Notes: generated from the sequence alone by a model not told the origin. Shown: positions 33,641-43,873, counted from the stretch's first letter. The stretch is 64,000 bases of DNA from Aplectana chamaeleonis (GCA_029168955.1 JAPDOI010000418.1:241001-305000); one strand, 5' to 3'. Numbers and translations: made by a program.

Positions 33641-34330
33641 GCACACCTTCTCAGGCACGCTCTCGACACAGAAAGTTGCTATTTGGGATGAGTTTTGTAC
33701 ATCAGACAATGCGGCGGACTCATCGCGCACAGAAATTATCGAATAGTACTTACCACGATCAGGAACCGTTTCTACCGCGAGCTAAAATCCTAGTAGAACT
33801 GATCGTGGACACGTTGCGGTTGCTCGATATCCTGGCGCTGTGTGTTCGACAGAAGTGCGGATTTATCGCGCACAGCTACTGGTAAGTAGAACTTACCGCG
33901 ATCATAAATCGTTCCTATCGCGTACAACAGTGTAATTAGGACTGATCGCAACCACCTGCATCGTATTCCGGCTCATCGCGAGCAACGGCACATATCGGAC
34001 TGACCGCGACCAAACCTCTCCAGCCGCGAAGCGGTTGGTTTTGCCTGGGACTTGTGATCACTCAGAATTTTGCAAGGTGGGTAATAAATTAATAACTAAG
34101 AATAAAAATAAATTAAGAACTACAAATTGTGATCACTCAGAATTTTGCAAAGTGGGTAATAAATTAATAACTAAGATTAAAAATAAATTAAGAACTACAA
34201 ATTAAAAACTATTTTTTGCGGTCGGTCCTTTTTTTCGAGCGCACTGATCGCGAGCCCATTTAGAGCTGATGGCTAGTCCAATTAGAGCTGAGCGTGGCCA
34301 AAAGCAGCGGGCTGATCGCCGTTGACCCCG
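33640..34330. repeat. Region of dispersed CTGATCGCGA motifs
   Basis: The motif (A)CTGATCGCGA / ACCGCGATCA appears many times in both orientations (e.g. 33738-33760, 33798, 33895, 33945, 33975, 34000, 34242, 34310), separated by 20-60 bp of unrelated sequence. The pattern parallels the motif arrays at 34.8, 36.7, 58.0 and 60.1 kb. No coding frame supported. The tandem duplication at 34052-34201 lies within it. Confidence 0.5.
34052..34201. repeat. 75-bp tandem duplication
   Basis: Two adjacent 75-bp units beginning TTGTGATCACTCAGAATTTT and ending AAATTAAGAACTACAAA, with about two differences between them (GCAAGGTGG/GCAAAGTGG, AAGAATAA/AAGATTAA). Near identity implies a recent duplication. Confidence 0.95.
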
Positions 34331-34779
34331 CGTCCGTTCCTACTCGGCATCCTGATAAGTCTGCCCCAATGTCTGAGACGCAGTGTTTGCAATGAAACAG
34401 TTATCGTTTTCGTTCTTATTTAAAAATTTTCGGACGAAAGAAGAACGAAAGACGGCTAGGATATAGGCGAAAATCGTGTATTTCAGCCAACCGATCGGAT
34501 TCTGACTCCACCTACACCATCTGAGATTTGTCCATTCAAAGGAACTCTCGCCGGAGCGCCTTCTTCCCAAAGGATCAAAATCTTCACTCTCCACACATGA
34601 GCACTACAGCTCCTTATTTTCAAAAGAATTCTCGAGGGGAAAAACATAGCAGAAACATTGAAGGACACGGCCAGATTTCTATCGTAAACACTGTTTGTAA
34701 GGTTATTGAGTACTGAATTCTTTTCGAGTCGAACCTTAGCCTCAACACACTAACTTAGCATTACAATTACTCAGATATT
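34331..34779. other. Gene-free stretch with TTAA-family remnant
   Basis: TTCTATCGTAAACACTGTTT near 34677 resembles the right end of the AGGCAGTG family, but no left end was found. Open frames on both strands at 34340-34716 overlap and are unsupported. Confidence 0.3.
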
Positions 34780-35640
34780 GAGATTGGCGGACCGCCGGCA
34801 TTTGCTTGGCGAGCAAAAACCATTCCCGGTGTCGGAAAGCCATTAGCCGGCGGTCCGCCAAAACCCTGCCAGCGGTCCGCCAGGACGTTGAGTCGAGGTG
34901 GGTCCCTTACCGCAGATCGTAGCGTAGGAGAATGCCTACGCAACGGTCTGAGGTGGGGGACCTACTCCACCTCCCCCCTAGCCGTGGGGACTTGCCCCTC
35001 AGCTGCCAAAGTTATGCTAGCCTCTGTAGAGTGACTTCAGGTCACCTTCCAGGGCCGGCATCAAAGTGCCGAGTGAACACTCATCGGACTGTATCGCCTT
35101 ATATACCGGCTCGGCTCATCAGTGAAATCAGAGATCAAACTATAACATGTTAAAACGTGAATAGTCGTCAACTCTCTCGAGTGCCAGCCATGTGACGACT
35201 CAGTGCCAAGCGAAGGCCTCTGGGCGGTTATGCGCCAGCCAAGTGCCGATTGGTGGATAACTGCGTTTTTATGCGCTCGGTAATTTCGAGGTTTGATTGC
35301 CTCTGCCAGCTGAATGCAAGTTATCACGCAGCTTTCAGGCAGCTGGCACATTTTCACCAGCGGTCCGCCGCTAGCTCAAATTGAGATGCCAAGGATGAGC
35401 CAGCTGTCGGCCTCGTAACTAGCTATTCCCAGCCGAATGCCAGTTATCACCCAGCTGTTAGGCAACTGGCACATGTTCGCCAGCCGTCCGTCTTTGGTAT
35501 TAAATGGCATGCCGAGTGTATGTCAACCGTTGGCCTCGTGATTGCCATTGGCCAACTAAATGCCAGCTGTCCCCCAGCTGTTGAGCAACTGGCGAATTTT
35601 CGCCAGCGGTCCGCTGCTCCCAATGTCTGGGAAGTAGACT
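34780..35640. mobile_element. Core-plus-motif element with GCGGTCCGCC arrays
   Basis: Flanks are built from GGCGGACCGC / GCGGTCCGCCA motifs and loosely repeated GCCAGCTGAATGCCAGTT..CAACTGGCACATTTTCGCC blocks of roughly 105 bp on the right. The middle (34972-35100) is a core shared with 58272-58412: CCCCCCTAGCCGTGGGGAC, CCTCAGCTG, GTGACTTCAGGTCACC, TGCCGAGTGA. The motif in the partner element is different (GGGCGGATCGCTGGC). No protein is encoded; ends are approximate. Confidence 0.55.
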
Positions 35641-35807
35641 CAGAAAAAAGCTTATCGAGGCCCCTGAGACCCAGCGATTTGTGTTTTACCTCATTGTGAT
35701 GACCAACAAATCTTGGTGTCTCGTTACTGACAAATCCGAGCAGTGCGTACCGCTCCCAACAGCTACTGGCTTTCCGCAACACACCGCAGCGGCCACTCTT
35801 AGTCCTA

Positions 35808-35923
35808 GTGCATACTTCCAGCGACGAGCGAAGCGACGCACTGTTTACCATCGATATCGACCAAAAGTCGATATGCGTGATATGCGCTGTCGCTGTCGCC
35901 GGTCGCGGGAAGTATGATCCCGG
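35808..35923. mobile_element. GGATCATACTTC-ended MITE, copy 2
   Basis: GCATACTTCCAGCGACGAG at left and CGCGGGAAGTATGATCCC at right, internal CTGTTTACCATCGATATCG. Belongs to the 17031-17141 family. Confidence 0.7.
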
Positions 35924-36670
35924 TCCTAGGCCAATGGGAAATGCGGTCGCGTCGCTCTCCACAGCGACAGTTACCACCTGTCACAGAGCTTCTGTCTCCT
36001 AAATTTGTCGCGGTCGCAGTGCGCTGCATAGCGACAGCGACAGTGGAAACGGCAGGCATAGGCACCTTTTTTATGTCGGCCCTCCGCGGTGCGCACCTTT
36101 TCAAGTCGATACCCATTCCGCGACGCGGCGAGCATCCTTTCTGAACCGCTGCTGACTACATGATACGCAGTGAGCTTCGCTTTTGAACCGTAACTCAGTC
36201 ATCGTAGTGCCCGTCACAGACTTTTCATAACGTGAATAGCACCCCTGCTGAACCACTAACAACTTGCTGCTCTCCTCTTTCAGAATGACACTCATTTCGC
36301 GACGCGACACGAATCTCTTCTTAACCGCACTTACTTCCTGCGCAGCGACACGCGGAAATAAATTTCAGTCCGAAACAGAAGATACCTGCACCGAGTTTGC
36401 GCCATTGCATAATAACGAACACAGATTATCAGTGCCATCCGTGCCGACTGTTCACGTATGCCATATGTAACTTACCTTTATCTTACAAGTACTCTGATCT
36501 ACACATATTTCTACTACTCTACTGTAATCTAATGTAATCTACACACATTTCATATTTTGTTACACCAGTGAAATATTTGCAACAGTTTCTGACCCCTACC
36601 CGTGGCCGCGAAAACTTTCTTTCAAGTTCATCGCCCCTCCTTTTCGCGCTCGTCCTCTTGTCCATACTCT
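35924..36670. other. Gene-free stretch with MITE scraps
   Basis: Contains a right-end scrap of the TATCCTCTATTTC family (36355-36385), directly joined to half of the 140-bp palindromic family (36388-36460). The remainder has CGACAGTTACCACCTGTC-like short hairpins. No gene. Confidence 0.4.
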
Positions 36671-36679
36671 AAGAGAAAT

Positions 36680-37255
36680 CGCCGCTGCGGCTGTGCGATA
36701 GTGCCACTTCGGAACCTACAGGCACTGAAGCGGCACTATCGCGGGCAATGCTGAAACTACTGCGGAGCCGCGGCGGAATTATCGCGGAGCCGTAGCGGCG
36801 ATGCGGCAGTGCCGCTTCGGCTCCGCGATAGTGCAGCAGCGGCTCCGGAAGAGTATATGATATAAATTTATTTAAGAATGATAATACAACTAGGGGGCGT
36901 AAGAACAAAATTACGCACCTGCGGTCATTACGTCCTCTGTCTAATAGGGAGAGAGGTTACTGCCGCTGTTGCGCCCAAGGAAATATGGAATGTACCTTAA
37001 ACTTGGGTAGTTCAACCAGCGACAATCTCGTTTTACCACACACGATAGTACATCGTACTTCACGCGGGTTCACGGCTACATCCTTTTCGGAGCCGTCGCG
37101 GTTCTAACGCGGAGCCGCCGCAGTACTATCGCGGCGATGTCGAGGCTCAAGACATGGCAACAAAACTGTCTGATCACGGAGCCACTGCGGTACTATCACG
37201 GCACAGTCGAGGGTCGCGGTACTTTCCCGGCACTGACGCGGCAAATTTTCTCAGA
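36680..37255. mobile_element. Core-plus-motif element with GCGGAGCCG / ACTATCGCGG arrays
   Basis: Repeated GCGGCACTATCGCGG, GCGGAGCCGCGGCGG and related motifs on both strands occur at 36680-36855 and again at 37075-37245, enclosing a diverged core (CTTAAACTTGGGTAGTTCAA near 37010) like that at 54.1 and 60.3 kb. No coding frame. Confidence 0.5.
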
Positions 37256-37722
37256 GTAAGACCCAAGATCTAAGGCTTAAGAGTTGAGCTTGCCATGCGG
37301 AGCTTAGAGACAGTGCGGGATCGGAGGGCAGACGGAGGCTATTGCAAGACGGTGCGGTCTTCTTCCGGTTTTTCGAACGACTTCGGGCATTCTGAGGTAA
37401 AAAAGTCGCTTCATGCCACAGTGTAACCAGCCGACTGAATCCGTTTCAGAAACTGTGATACTGCGAAATTCTGGATGCCATCGATATGTTACATGTAACT
37501 TACATAGCCTGATGTGATTTGCAAGTAGCTTACATGGGCCGAGATATACTGAAAGCAATTTGTTTTCGGCAGTCCATGCTACAAGTATAGGTGTCCTAAA
37601 GGCGTGGCTATTTCGGACTTTGGTGGAAATACACTTCACGTGCTTAATCCAGATTTCACTGGAAACTCTGTATCTAATCCTGTTCTCCTCGCTTCGCAAA
37701 TCTTGAAATATTTTTTTTCCTT
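37256..37722. other. Gene-free stretch with some GTTACATGTAAC motifs
   Basis: A 148-codon minus-strand frame spans most of it but crosses ATGTTACATGTAACTTACA-type repeats around 37490-37560, so it is not credible as a gene. Confidence 0.35.
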
Positions 37723-37726
37723 TTAA

Positions 37727-39065
37727 CCCATTCACGACCGCGTGTCCCACCGGTGGGACACGCGTTGACTACCACTTCGGACCGCGTGTCCCACCGGTGG
37801 GACACTCTTTTCGAAAATAGTTTTCTCCACTACGTGAAGGAATTTCTAAACCTATTTATGGTCAATGTATTGACCTATTCTATAGTCGACTACAAACTTC
37901 GTGGTCCGCTGGCAGCTTCACCACTACAATATATCTGACCCTTCGAATGCAGCAAGGTCGAAAACCGCCATTATGAGTACAGATCGCATTTTTACAAGCA
38001 CTTAATGAAGAATTTTATCTTTTTTCCATTACTCGGGAAACAATCCTTACTTCTTAGAGTGGTAAGACCGTATAGCACTATTTATAAATATCATAGAAGT
38101 ATGATTACTGATACTGCGCACCATTCCGGCGTAGAGAATCGTCTTTTCTCTCGCCCGTATTTTGTTCACCTCATTTATTTTATGCCAAGGTCACTAATGT
38201 TGAGATCATTAGGGCCTTTTTTGAAAGTCCTGCTTGGTTACGGTTGGTGTACCATCGTAGGCCGGGGCTCAAACATCGGTGAAAACTACCTTGCAGAGGA
38301 GCGGACGAGAAAAATGGGGACGTGCCAGAGCAGAAAACGAGTGAAAACTTATAAAACGGTTATTACACTAATCATTCCTAGTCATTTTGTAACAATAGAA
38401 CTATTTTATACGTTTGAATGCAAAAAACACATATGCTTTTCACAAAAAATCTCTTCCTAGAAGGCGCCGAACCGGAGGGTTGAGGGGGTGGCCGAGAAAA
38501 AATGACGAAGATCTAAAAAAAGTCATTTCCATCAGCTTTAAAAGTCAATATTAAAATTGAGGAGTATTTTCTACGTCTAGATGTCAAAAAGAATGCTAAA
38601 ATTGTTTACTACAGAAAAACTCGCATCGGAATGCGATAGACCGCAAGAGCGAGGGAGTATGTAGCTAAAGCAAAATTAGTGCAAATCTGAAAAATATCAT
38701 TTCACAAAGCATTTCTTGTCAATTGAAGAACAGAAGAATGTCTGTCATGGTAATCTACGATAATTAATGTATCAAACCGCTATAATTCAACGAACTCACG
38801 TGATTTTGTGGATGGTCTTAACTACACAGTTGAAAATTTAGGAGGCCATTTCTCTGGAAGGAAAGAGTTACGGAAGCTGGAACTTTGGCATCATGATTTT
38901 GAAGTCGACAGCCGTACGATAAACAAAAAAAAACGAAAATCGATTTTTTGGTGGAGTGCCATTCGAGCAAAAGTGGCCCACCGGTGGGACACTGTATACG
39001 GTGACGCAATATTGCACGCGGTCCGAACGTGCAGCCACCCAAAATTAGGCGTGGTCGTGAATGGG
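37727..39065. mobile_element. piggyBac-like non-autonomous element, copy 2 (intact ends)
   Basis: 1339 bp between perfect TTAA sites (37723-37726 and 39066-39069). Left CCCATTCACGACCGCG, right CGTGGTCGTGAATGGG, a perfect 13-bp terminal repeat CCCATTCACGACC. Subterminal palindromes GTGTCCCACCGGTGGGACAC at about 37743 and 37787 and a partial one at 38979. Whole-length similarity to 27120-28428. The 151-codon frame at 38005-38460 has no recognisable DDE transposase motif and is not preserved in the other copy. Confidence 0.9.
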
Positions 39066-39069
39066 TTAA

Positions 39070-39704
39070 CCATTCTCGGCTAGGACCTGAAAATCCAATA
39101 TGAAAAATCTTTTATCCAATTCTCAACATATTCACTATTTATAGGCATTCAATATACAAATTCAATCACTCAATGTAATGATAGAGGATGGCTGGCATTC
39201 TCCAGCTGAGCACAGTTCGATCGAATTATCCCGTTTTAGCGGCATTCGAGGCGAATCGTAGTACGCCGACGAGGCAAGGCTCTGAAAATTGAGAAATCTC
39301 GTTCCAGAATCAGCCACAATCTGCTTGTCTAAAAACGACCTCAGCGTCAATAGTGAGAATTCGTTCCCGATCAATACTTTGCATCTCCTTCAACGTTTCT
39401 TTGCTGCAGCAGTACACATACCACCTGAAAACATCATATAAAGACGATTTACAGTCTTTTTACTATTTTTTATTATCCTCTGTGTTGGTGGCACATTTAG
39501 TCAGTTTTTTTTGCGCGCTAGTGCGGGGCAAGTGGAGAGACAGCGAGAAAGTGTGGGGAGAAGCAGACACAGCATACGCGCGCACGCGCACTTGATCGAC
39601 AGCAGTAAATTTCGCCCCAAAATGAAGTATGTGTTATCACATGCCACGCGATGTCAGGCTGAGCCAATTCCAAGTTTTCTAATGCTAGGTTATGTTACAC
39701 TGCT
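39070..39704. repeat. Low-feature stretch with MITE fragment
   Basis: 39505-39632 matches the TATCCTCTATTTC family interior (GAGAGACAGCGAGAAAGTGT, CATACGCGCGCAC), with the left end lost. The rest shows nothing recognisable. Confidence 0.4.
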
Positions 39705-39712
39705 TTGTTACG

Positions 39713-39787
39713 GTATGGTATGAAATGGTATGGTATGGTATGGTATGGTATGGTATGGTGTGGTATGGTATGGTATGGTATGGTATA
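39713..39787. repeat. (GGTAT)n microsatellite, array 1
   Basis: About 14 GGTAT units with a few substitutions. Further arrays at 39955-40020 and 40683-40763, all on the same strand. Confidence 0.95.
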
Positions 39788-40682
39788 TATGGAACCCTCT
39801 ATAAAACATTGTAATTCACATCATTCGAAGAGCGAGCGGCACGGGCGACGCTTCGGCCTCCGTCTGCCCTACGCTCTCTCACTGTCTCTAACTTCCGCTC
39901 CTTACCAGCACGTGTAGGAACTAAGTGAATTTCGCCGTTTTATAGCCTGCATGATATGGTACGACATGGTAAGGTATGGTATGGTTGGTATGGTATGGTT
40001 TGTATGGTATGGGATGGTAGGTGTCGCTAAAGCGCGATGCTATCGTTCCCTAAAGGAGGCCTGGGCGCGGTCGGTCCCGCAACGCATGCCTCAAGCACGA
40101 TAGAGACGCCGTCGCATTGGTTCAATCGGCGCGGTCTGAGTCATCAATCTTCGCCCCTGCCGCTACCAAGCGTGGTCCTCTCTTCTGCAGCTCCGTACTG
40201 CTTCTTTTTTCCTCAACATGTCGTGCTTCGATTCGGGGCCTCTGGCCTTTGGAACACTACTACTTCACCTGTAGTACAGTTGGCTAGCAAAAAGCGTCTT
40301 AATGAACAGGACAATGGCAATGGCCCGTCTTTTAGATCCTGAAATTCTCCGAAATTTCTCCACATATCTATTGTAGTACAAAACAGTCTAATTTAGCTTG
40401 TGTCCTGTCGTGCATGCAAGAGGGCCGCTTATTTTGCAATACGTATATTGCAGTCGGGATATGTGCTGGTAGGTCCAGGAAGTCTAAGTTGCTGGCAACA
40501 GGTGTCAATACTACTCATGTGGTACTATCGTGGTTATGTCATTATTACAGCTTGCTGAGGTAATTAGTACAGTCGGTAACGTTATCTGTAGGGAGTCTGT
40601 CGGTTGGATCTCTCGGGACTGAAATTCCAGTCGGTATTGGTGTCGGACCCGGGGGAGAAAACCACCGATTCGCAACAGTAGG
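39788..40682. other. Gene-free DNA between GGTAT arrays
   Basis: No repeat family recognised. The 101-codon plus frame at 40037-40342 shows ordinary composition but no splice support. It begins near a GGTAGGTGTCGC microsatellite edge. Confidence 0.3.
39955..40020. repeat. (GGTAT)n microsatellite, array 2
   Basis: Degenerate GGTAT units (GGTACGACATGGTAAGGT..) on the same strand as arrays 1 and 3. Confidence 0.85.
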
Positions 40683-40763
40683 TGTGGTATGGTATGGAGT
40701 GGTATGGTATGATATGGTACGGTATGGTATGGTATGGTATGGTATGGTATGGTATGGTATGGA
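40683..40763. repeat. (GGTAT)n microsatellite, array 3
   Basis: About 16 units, interrupted early by GGAGT, GATAT and GGTAC variants. The tyrosine/histidine/proline-rich minus-strand frame across it is a by-product of the 5-bp period. Confidence 0.95.
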
Positions 40764-40887
40764 ATGACGTCTACAAGCTTAATAACAAACATTATTATTG
40801 TCCACGTGCGACTCTCCATAAATCTTGGCAATAAACAGGTTTCAAAAATCTTGGTCTCGCTTCAACCACCGAGTACCACAAATACTA

Positions 40888-41004
40888 TTATGTTATGAAA
40901 TTACACGCAAAACGAACCGTAGACAATGTCGGACGCCGCTGAATTCGTAGCATGGTCGCCATTTGATAATGAAGACAACGGCCAGTAGGAGCAGGGCAGG
41001 AATG
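40888..41004 (-). CDS. Candidate terminal exon (minus strand)
   Basis: Follows an acceptor reading TCTCTGTTTTGCAG on the minus strand (just above 41004). Two frames are open. In the phase that continues directly from the donor at 41127, the tail is short and basic and stops at 40888. In a second frame the peptide is SIPALLLLAVVFIIKWRPCY, a plausible membrane segment followed by a basic stop-transfer, ending at 40893. The second frame would need a different donor, e.g. CCTGG|GTGGCG a few bases upstream. I do not recognise the protein. Confidence 0.3.
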   Translation of the reverse strand, partial: HSCPAPTGRCLHYQMATMLRIQRRPTLSTVRFACNFIT

Positions 41005-41127
41005 CTGCAAAACAGAGATTTCAGAAGACGATTTCCCAAAATTCCTTTCCCAAAGTTGTGAAGCAATTGGAAGAACTTAATAGGTCGGTTCACGCCGTGT
41101 GTCACATAGCATGTACCTGGTGCTCAC

Positions 41128-41381
41128 CTGGCGCCACCCAGGTTTTTCTAGTTGGTCTTCTGTCTGTTGCTTCATAGAGAAGCAGCCCAATCTTTCAAAA
41201 TCTAAGAGATGAAGAAAAGTGGGCACATCTTGCTCCTCAGTGCCCCGCAAATGTACTTGTGCAAACACTTCCATAGTTTTTGTTTCCCACAAGTCGAGAA
41301 TGACGTCAGATTGCGACGCACAGAAAGAACTTAATTCATTAGGCCATTCATTGCATCTCCAAAGTTTCTTCTTCTTCGCTC
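41128..41381 (-). CDS. Candidate exon (minus strand) upstream of a possible membrane segment
   Basis: Open for about 84 codons after a stop near 41385. The sequence includes CNEWPNELSSFCASQSDVIL and, further on, EVFAQVHLRGTEEQDVPTFL and FERLGCFSMKQQTEDQLEKP. It ends at CGCCAG|GTGAGC, a strong donor, and a 123-bp intron would join it to 40888-41004. Composition is balanced and no repeat is involved, which is rare in this window. An upstream acceptor with a clear pyrimidine tract was not found, so the 5' edge is unknown. Function unknown; part of a secreted or membrane protein is one possibility given the cysteines and the following hydrophobic run. Confidence 0.35.
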
Positions 41382-42082
41382 AGTCTTTACTTTTATTCAA
41401 GGACTTATTAATTACTCATGACGCTTTTGCATAGAATAGCAGCGGAAGGTACTAAGCTTGAAGTGCCCTTATTCCAGCAAATTCTGGAAGCGGATGAGTG
41501 ATGGCGATGCAGCGACGCAGTGAACTTCTCCGGCTTTTTTGTAATCATAATGTAAACAACCCCTTCCAACCAACTAGATTGCGTTAGAATTTACAAGCCT
41601 GACGCTGAATCCCGGTCTTTCTGAAGACGGTCGCCACAGAGTTGGTCACGGGTACTCGGGCCGACCAGTGCTTCGAGACAAGAATTCAAACCCACGACAT
41701 ACAGATTGTCTCCGAACGGGAGTCCAGGCAAAGCTATGTGCAAGTGAACGCATGCGGCCGCGAGGTGCGTTCAAGACAGGCAACAGGTCCGTTTCTTTAA
41801 TTTCGCAGGCGAATTTTTATTTATTATCTAATATTATTAAGATATTATCCGTTTATTCACCCAAATGGGTGATTGAAATTTGAACGAAAATCTTAATTAA
41901 AGTCTGTCCGAAGGAGGCTGTCCGCTCACGCGGCCGGCGTGCTCGTTAAGCTGCCGTGGGAAGGTAGGTTCGCAAATCACATCGACAAAGCCATTTTTCG
42001 GACCTGCCTTCCCACGGCTGCCAACAGCTGACTGGTATACTACTGTCTTGGGTTCCTGCTTATCGATTAACACATCTGGAAA
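41382..42082. other. Gene-free stretch
   Basis: 41590-41760 is GC-richer and contains TTCAAACCCACGACATACAG, vaguely like a tRNA B box on the minus strand, but no tRNA fold could be built around it. CTTCCCACGGC / GCCGTGGGAAGG occurs in both orientations at about 41952 and 42007, a short inverted repeat. Confidence 0.3.
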
Positions 42083-42274
42083 ATGAATCTACGACGGCGG
42101 CTGGACACGCACGTAGTCGGACAGTTTCATACGGACAGAAATCACATCCACGGAGCACAGGAAGGTTTACGTGGGATCCACCTTGAGGTCGCATGCATGA
42201 ATGCTTATGAGAAGGGCACAATCGGTTTTGCAAATAGTTACCTGTATATGATAAATATGCTCGGCGGTGTATGA
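42083..42274 (+). CDS. Weak candidate ORF, 63 codons
   Basis: ATG after CATCTGGAAA; the product starts MNLRRRLDTHVVGQFHTDRN and contains HLEVACMNAYEKGTIGFANS. Composition is plausible and no repeat overlaps it, but there is no splice or conservation evidence. Confidence 0.15.
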   Translation: MNLRRRLDTHVVGQFHTDRNHIHGAQEGLRGIHLEVACMNAYEKGTIGFANSYLYMINMLGGV

Positions 42275-43330
42275 TCGGTATCTGAGTCTGGGCTAATCAA
42301 CGAAGGCGGCATCCATTCGAAATTCATATGGCATGAATCAGATCGTTCACAACATTCATATCCATGCCATTATACCATCTTCAGAACAAAACACTTTCTG
42401 AAAGTGAAGAGAAGTAGAGAAGAATGAATTCCGGCGACAGTTTATCGGATAAAAACGAATGATATTGTATAGCCACAGGTTACAATCACATTGAAAATCT
42501 GTCACACAAGCTGCCTACGACATACGGTTGGGTGATCATTATGAAGAGGCTGAACAGCTCTCGGAGAGCTTACTTAGTCGAATACAACGTACGTCACACG
42601 TCCCTTCACCTTACTTGAAGTTTTTGTCTGATAATTGAATGCCTTGCGACATTTCCAAAAAACAATAAGTACATATAATAATCACATGGAGTAATTAGGT
42701 ACGAGACAAAGCATGAGTAAGCGTCCAAATGCCCTTCTGTGACTCTGCGAAATTAAAAACAAAAGACGGATTAGAGGGCCTTAGATTGAAGTCGCTCCTC
42801 ATACTCAACTACTACGTAAGCATTCTTATTAGGTACTGAGAAATGATTAGAAGAATCTATTAATACAGGGCTGTAAAACAGAAGTGTAGAAATTCATTGT
42901 TTTTCTATGCCCATGACGAAACGATTCTGGTGCAGAATTGCGCGAACCATATTCGGTGCCAGATGAGGCGCACTAATTCAAATAGCGCGCCAACTTTATT
43001 CCTGGTTCTGCCCTGACGATGACGAATTTCATTCTACGCTCGAAGTTTCTCTCGAAAGTGTCTACATCTCTTTACTTCTGTCCTTTATACAATCGTTTGC
43101 ATGATGACATGTCTCGACGACGCTCCTAAAGCTCTAAAGAAACCGAAAAGGTTGTGGAAAAGGTCTTCAGTGAACCGTTCGTGTTGATCTGCTCCGCATT
43201 TTGAACGAAATGGCTGTTAGAAACTTGGTAACCACAGGCAAACCCTGAAACTAGAAAACCGTGCGAGGCTAGACGTCTAAAGTGTTTGTTCTACCGTGTG
43301 ACTGTGTTGAATTTGTGCGAGCTTAATAAT
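42275..43330. other. Gene-free, low-repeat stretch
   Basis: No convincing frame, repeat or RNA gene. GGTCTTCAG near 43163 would serve as an acceptor, but no clear exon follows. Confidence 0.3.
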
Positions 43331-43362
43331 TGAGTATATTTTTAGCTCTCAAAAATCTGTTC

Positions 43363-43599
43363 ATGAATCTAGTGTGCTCTAGAGCAGAAACCGGTACAGT
43401 CCGGGAGAGTACTTGTGGTTACTATATCTCGTTTAATTGCTTAATGGTCAGTGGTCGTAGCGTTGGTAGTGCATGCGGCGGTCTCGTCAAAGTCATTGCG
43501 GTTGAGGTGCCATTCCTACATAGCAAGTCTCCAGGGCAGTTGAGGTGGAGCTTTCTGCTCAGGCAGTATGACGGTGAATGGTTCCTACGTAATACCTAA
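43363..43599 (+). CDS. Weak candidate ORF upstream of the 43751 exon
   Basis: From ATG 43363 the frame runs to TAA at 43599. An inner ATG (43444) gives MVSGRSVGSACGGLVKVIAV and ends YDGEWFLRNT. Reasonable amino-acid balance, no overlap with repeats, but no conserved motif recognised and no clear splice sites. Confidence 0.2.
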   Translation: MNLVCSRAETGTVRESTCGYYISFNCLMVSGRSVGSACGGLVKVIAVEVPFLHSKSPGQLRWSFLLRQYDGEWFLRNT

Positions 43600-43750
43600 T
43601 GATCGCAGGAAGGAAAAAATTAGTGATGTTATATTTTCAGTATTAGTATTTTTTTTTATCTAACCCAGTCGTTTCAATGCGGTGGTACACTCGACTTTTC
43701 CCTCCGACGTTTCAGAAACTGTTCGCCGAGAGTGAAAAAGGATTTGCGAG

Positions 43751-43873
43751 ATGTGCGCGGATGTAAATCAGATTCTCACAGGACCTGCTAGAGGATTCGA
43801 TGCCAGAGTCATCGATTACTACAGCGATTTGAAAAATTCTGTATCATTCCTGCACCCTGTAATCAGCCTGGGG
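43751..43873 (+). CDS. Candidate first exon, 41 codons, strong donor
   Basis: ATG at 43751 opens MCADVNQILTGPARGFDARV followed by a tail ending LHPVISLG. The frame then meets CTGGGG|GTGAGTCC, a near-consensus donor, in phase 0. Reading through the donor changes the composition abruptly. Upstream, ATATTTTCAG (about 43634) could serve as an acceptor or trans-splice site. A related ATATTGTCAGTATTAGT block recurs at 44212, so the upstream block may be a repeat. No downstream exon was found with confidence. Protein not recognised. Confidence 0.35.

Noticed and set aside
38005..38460. 151-codon ORF as piggyBac transposase
   Set aside because: No DDE-type or zinc-binding motif visible and the frame is not preserved in the sister element at 27120-28428.
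39705..40831. GGTAT arrays as telomeric repeat
   Set aside because: Pentamer is not a known telomere repeat type, arrays are short and internal, and no TTAGGC-like arrays are present.
41590..41760. Possible tRNA on the minus strand (TTCAAACCCACGACATACAG)
   Set aside because: A loose box B resemblance only; no acceptor stem or D arm could be paired.
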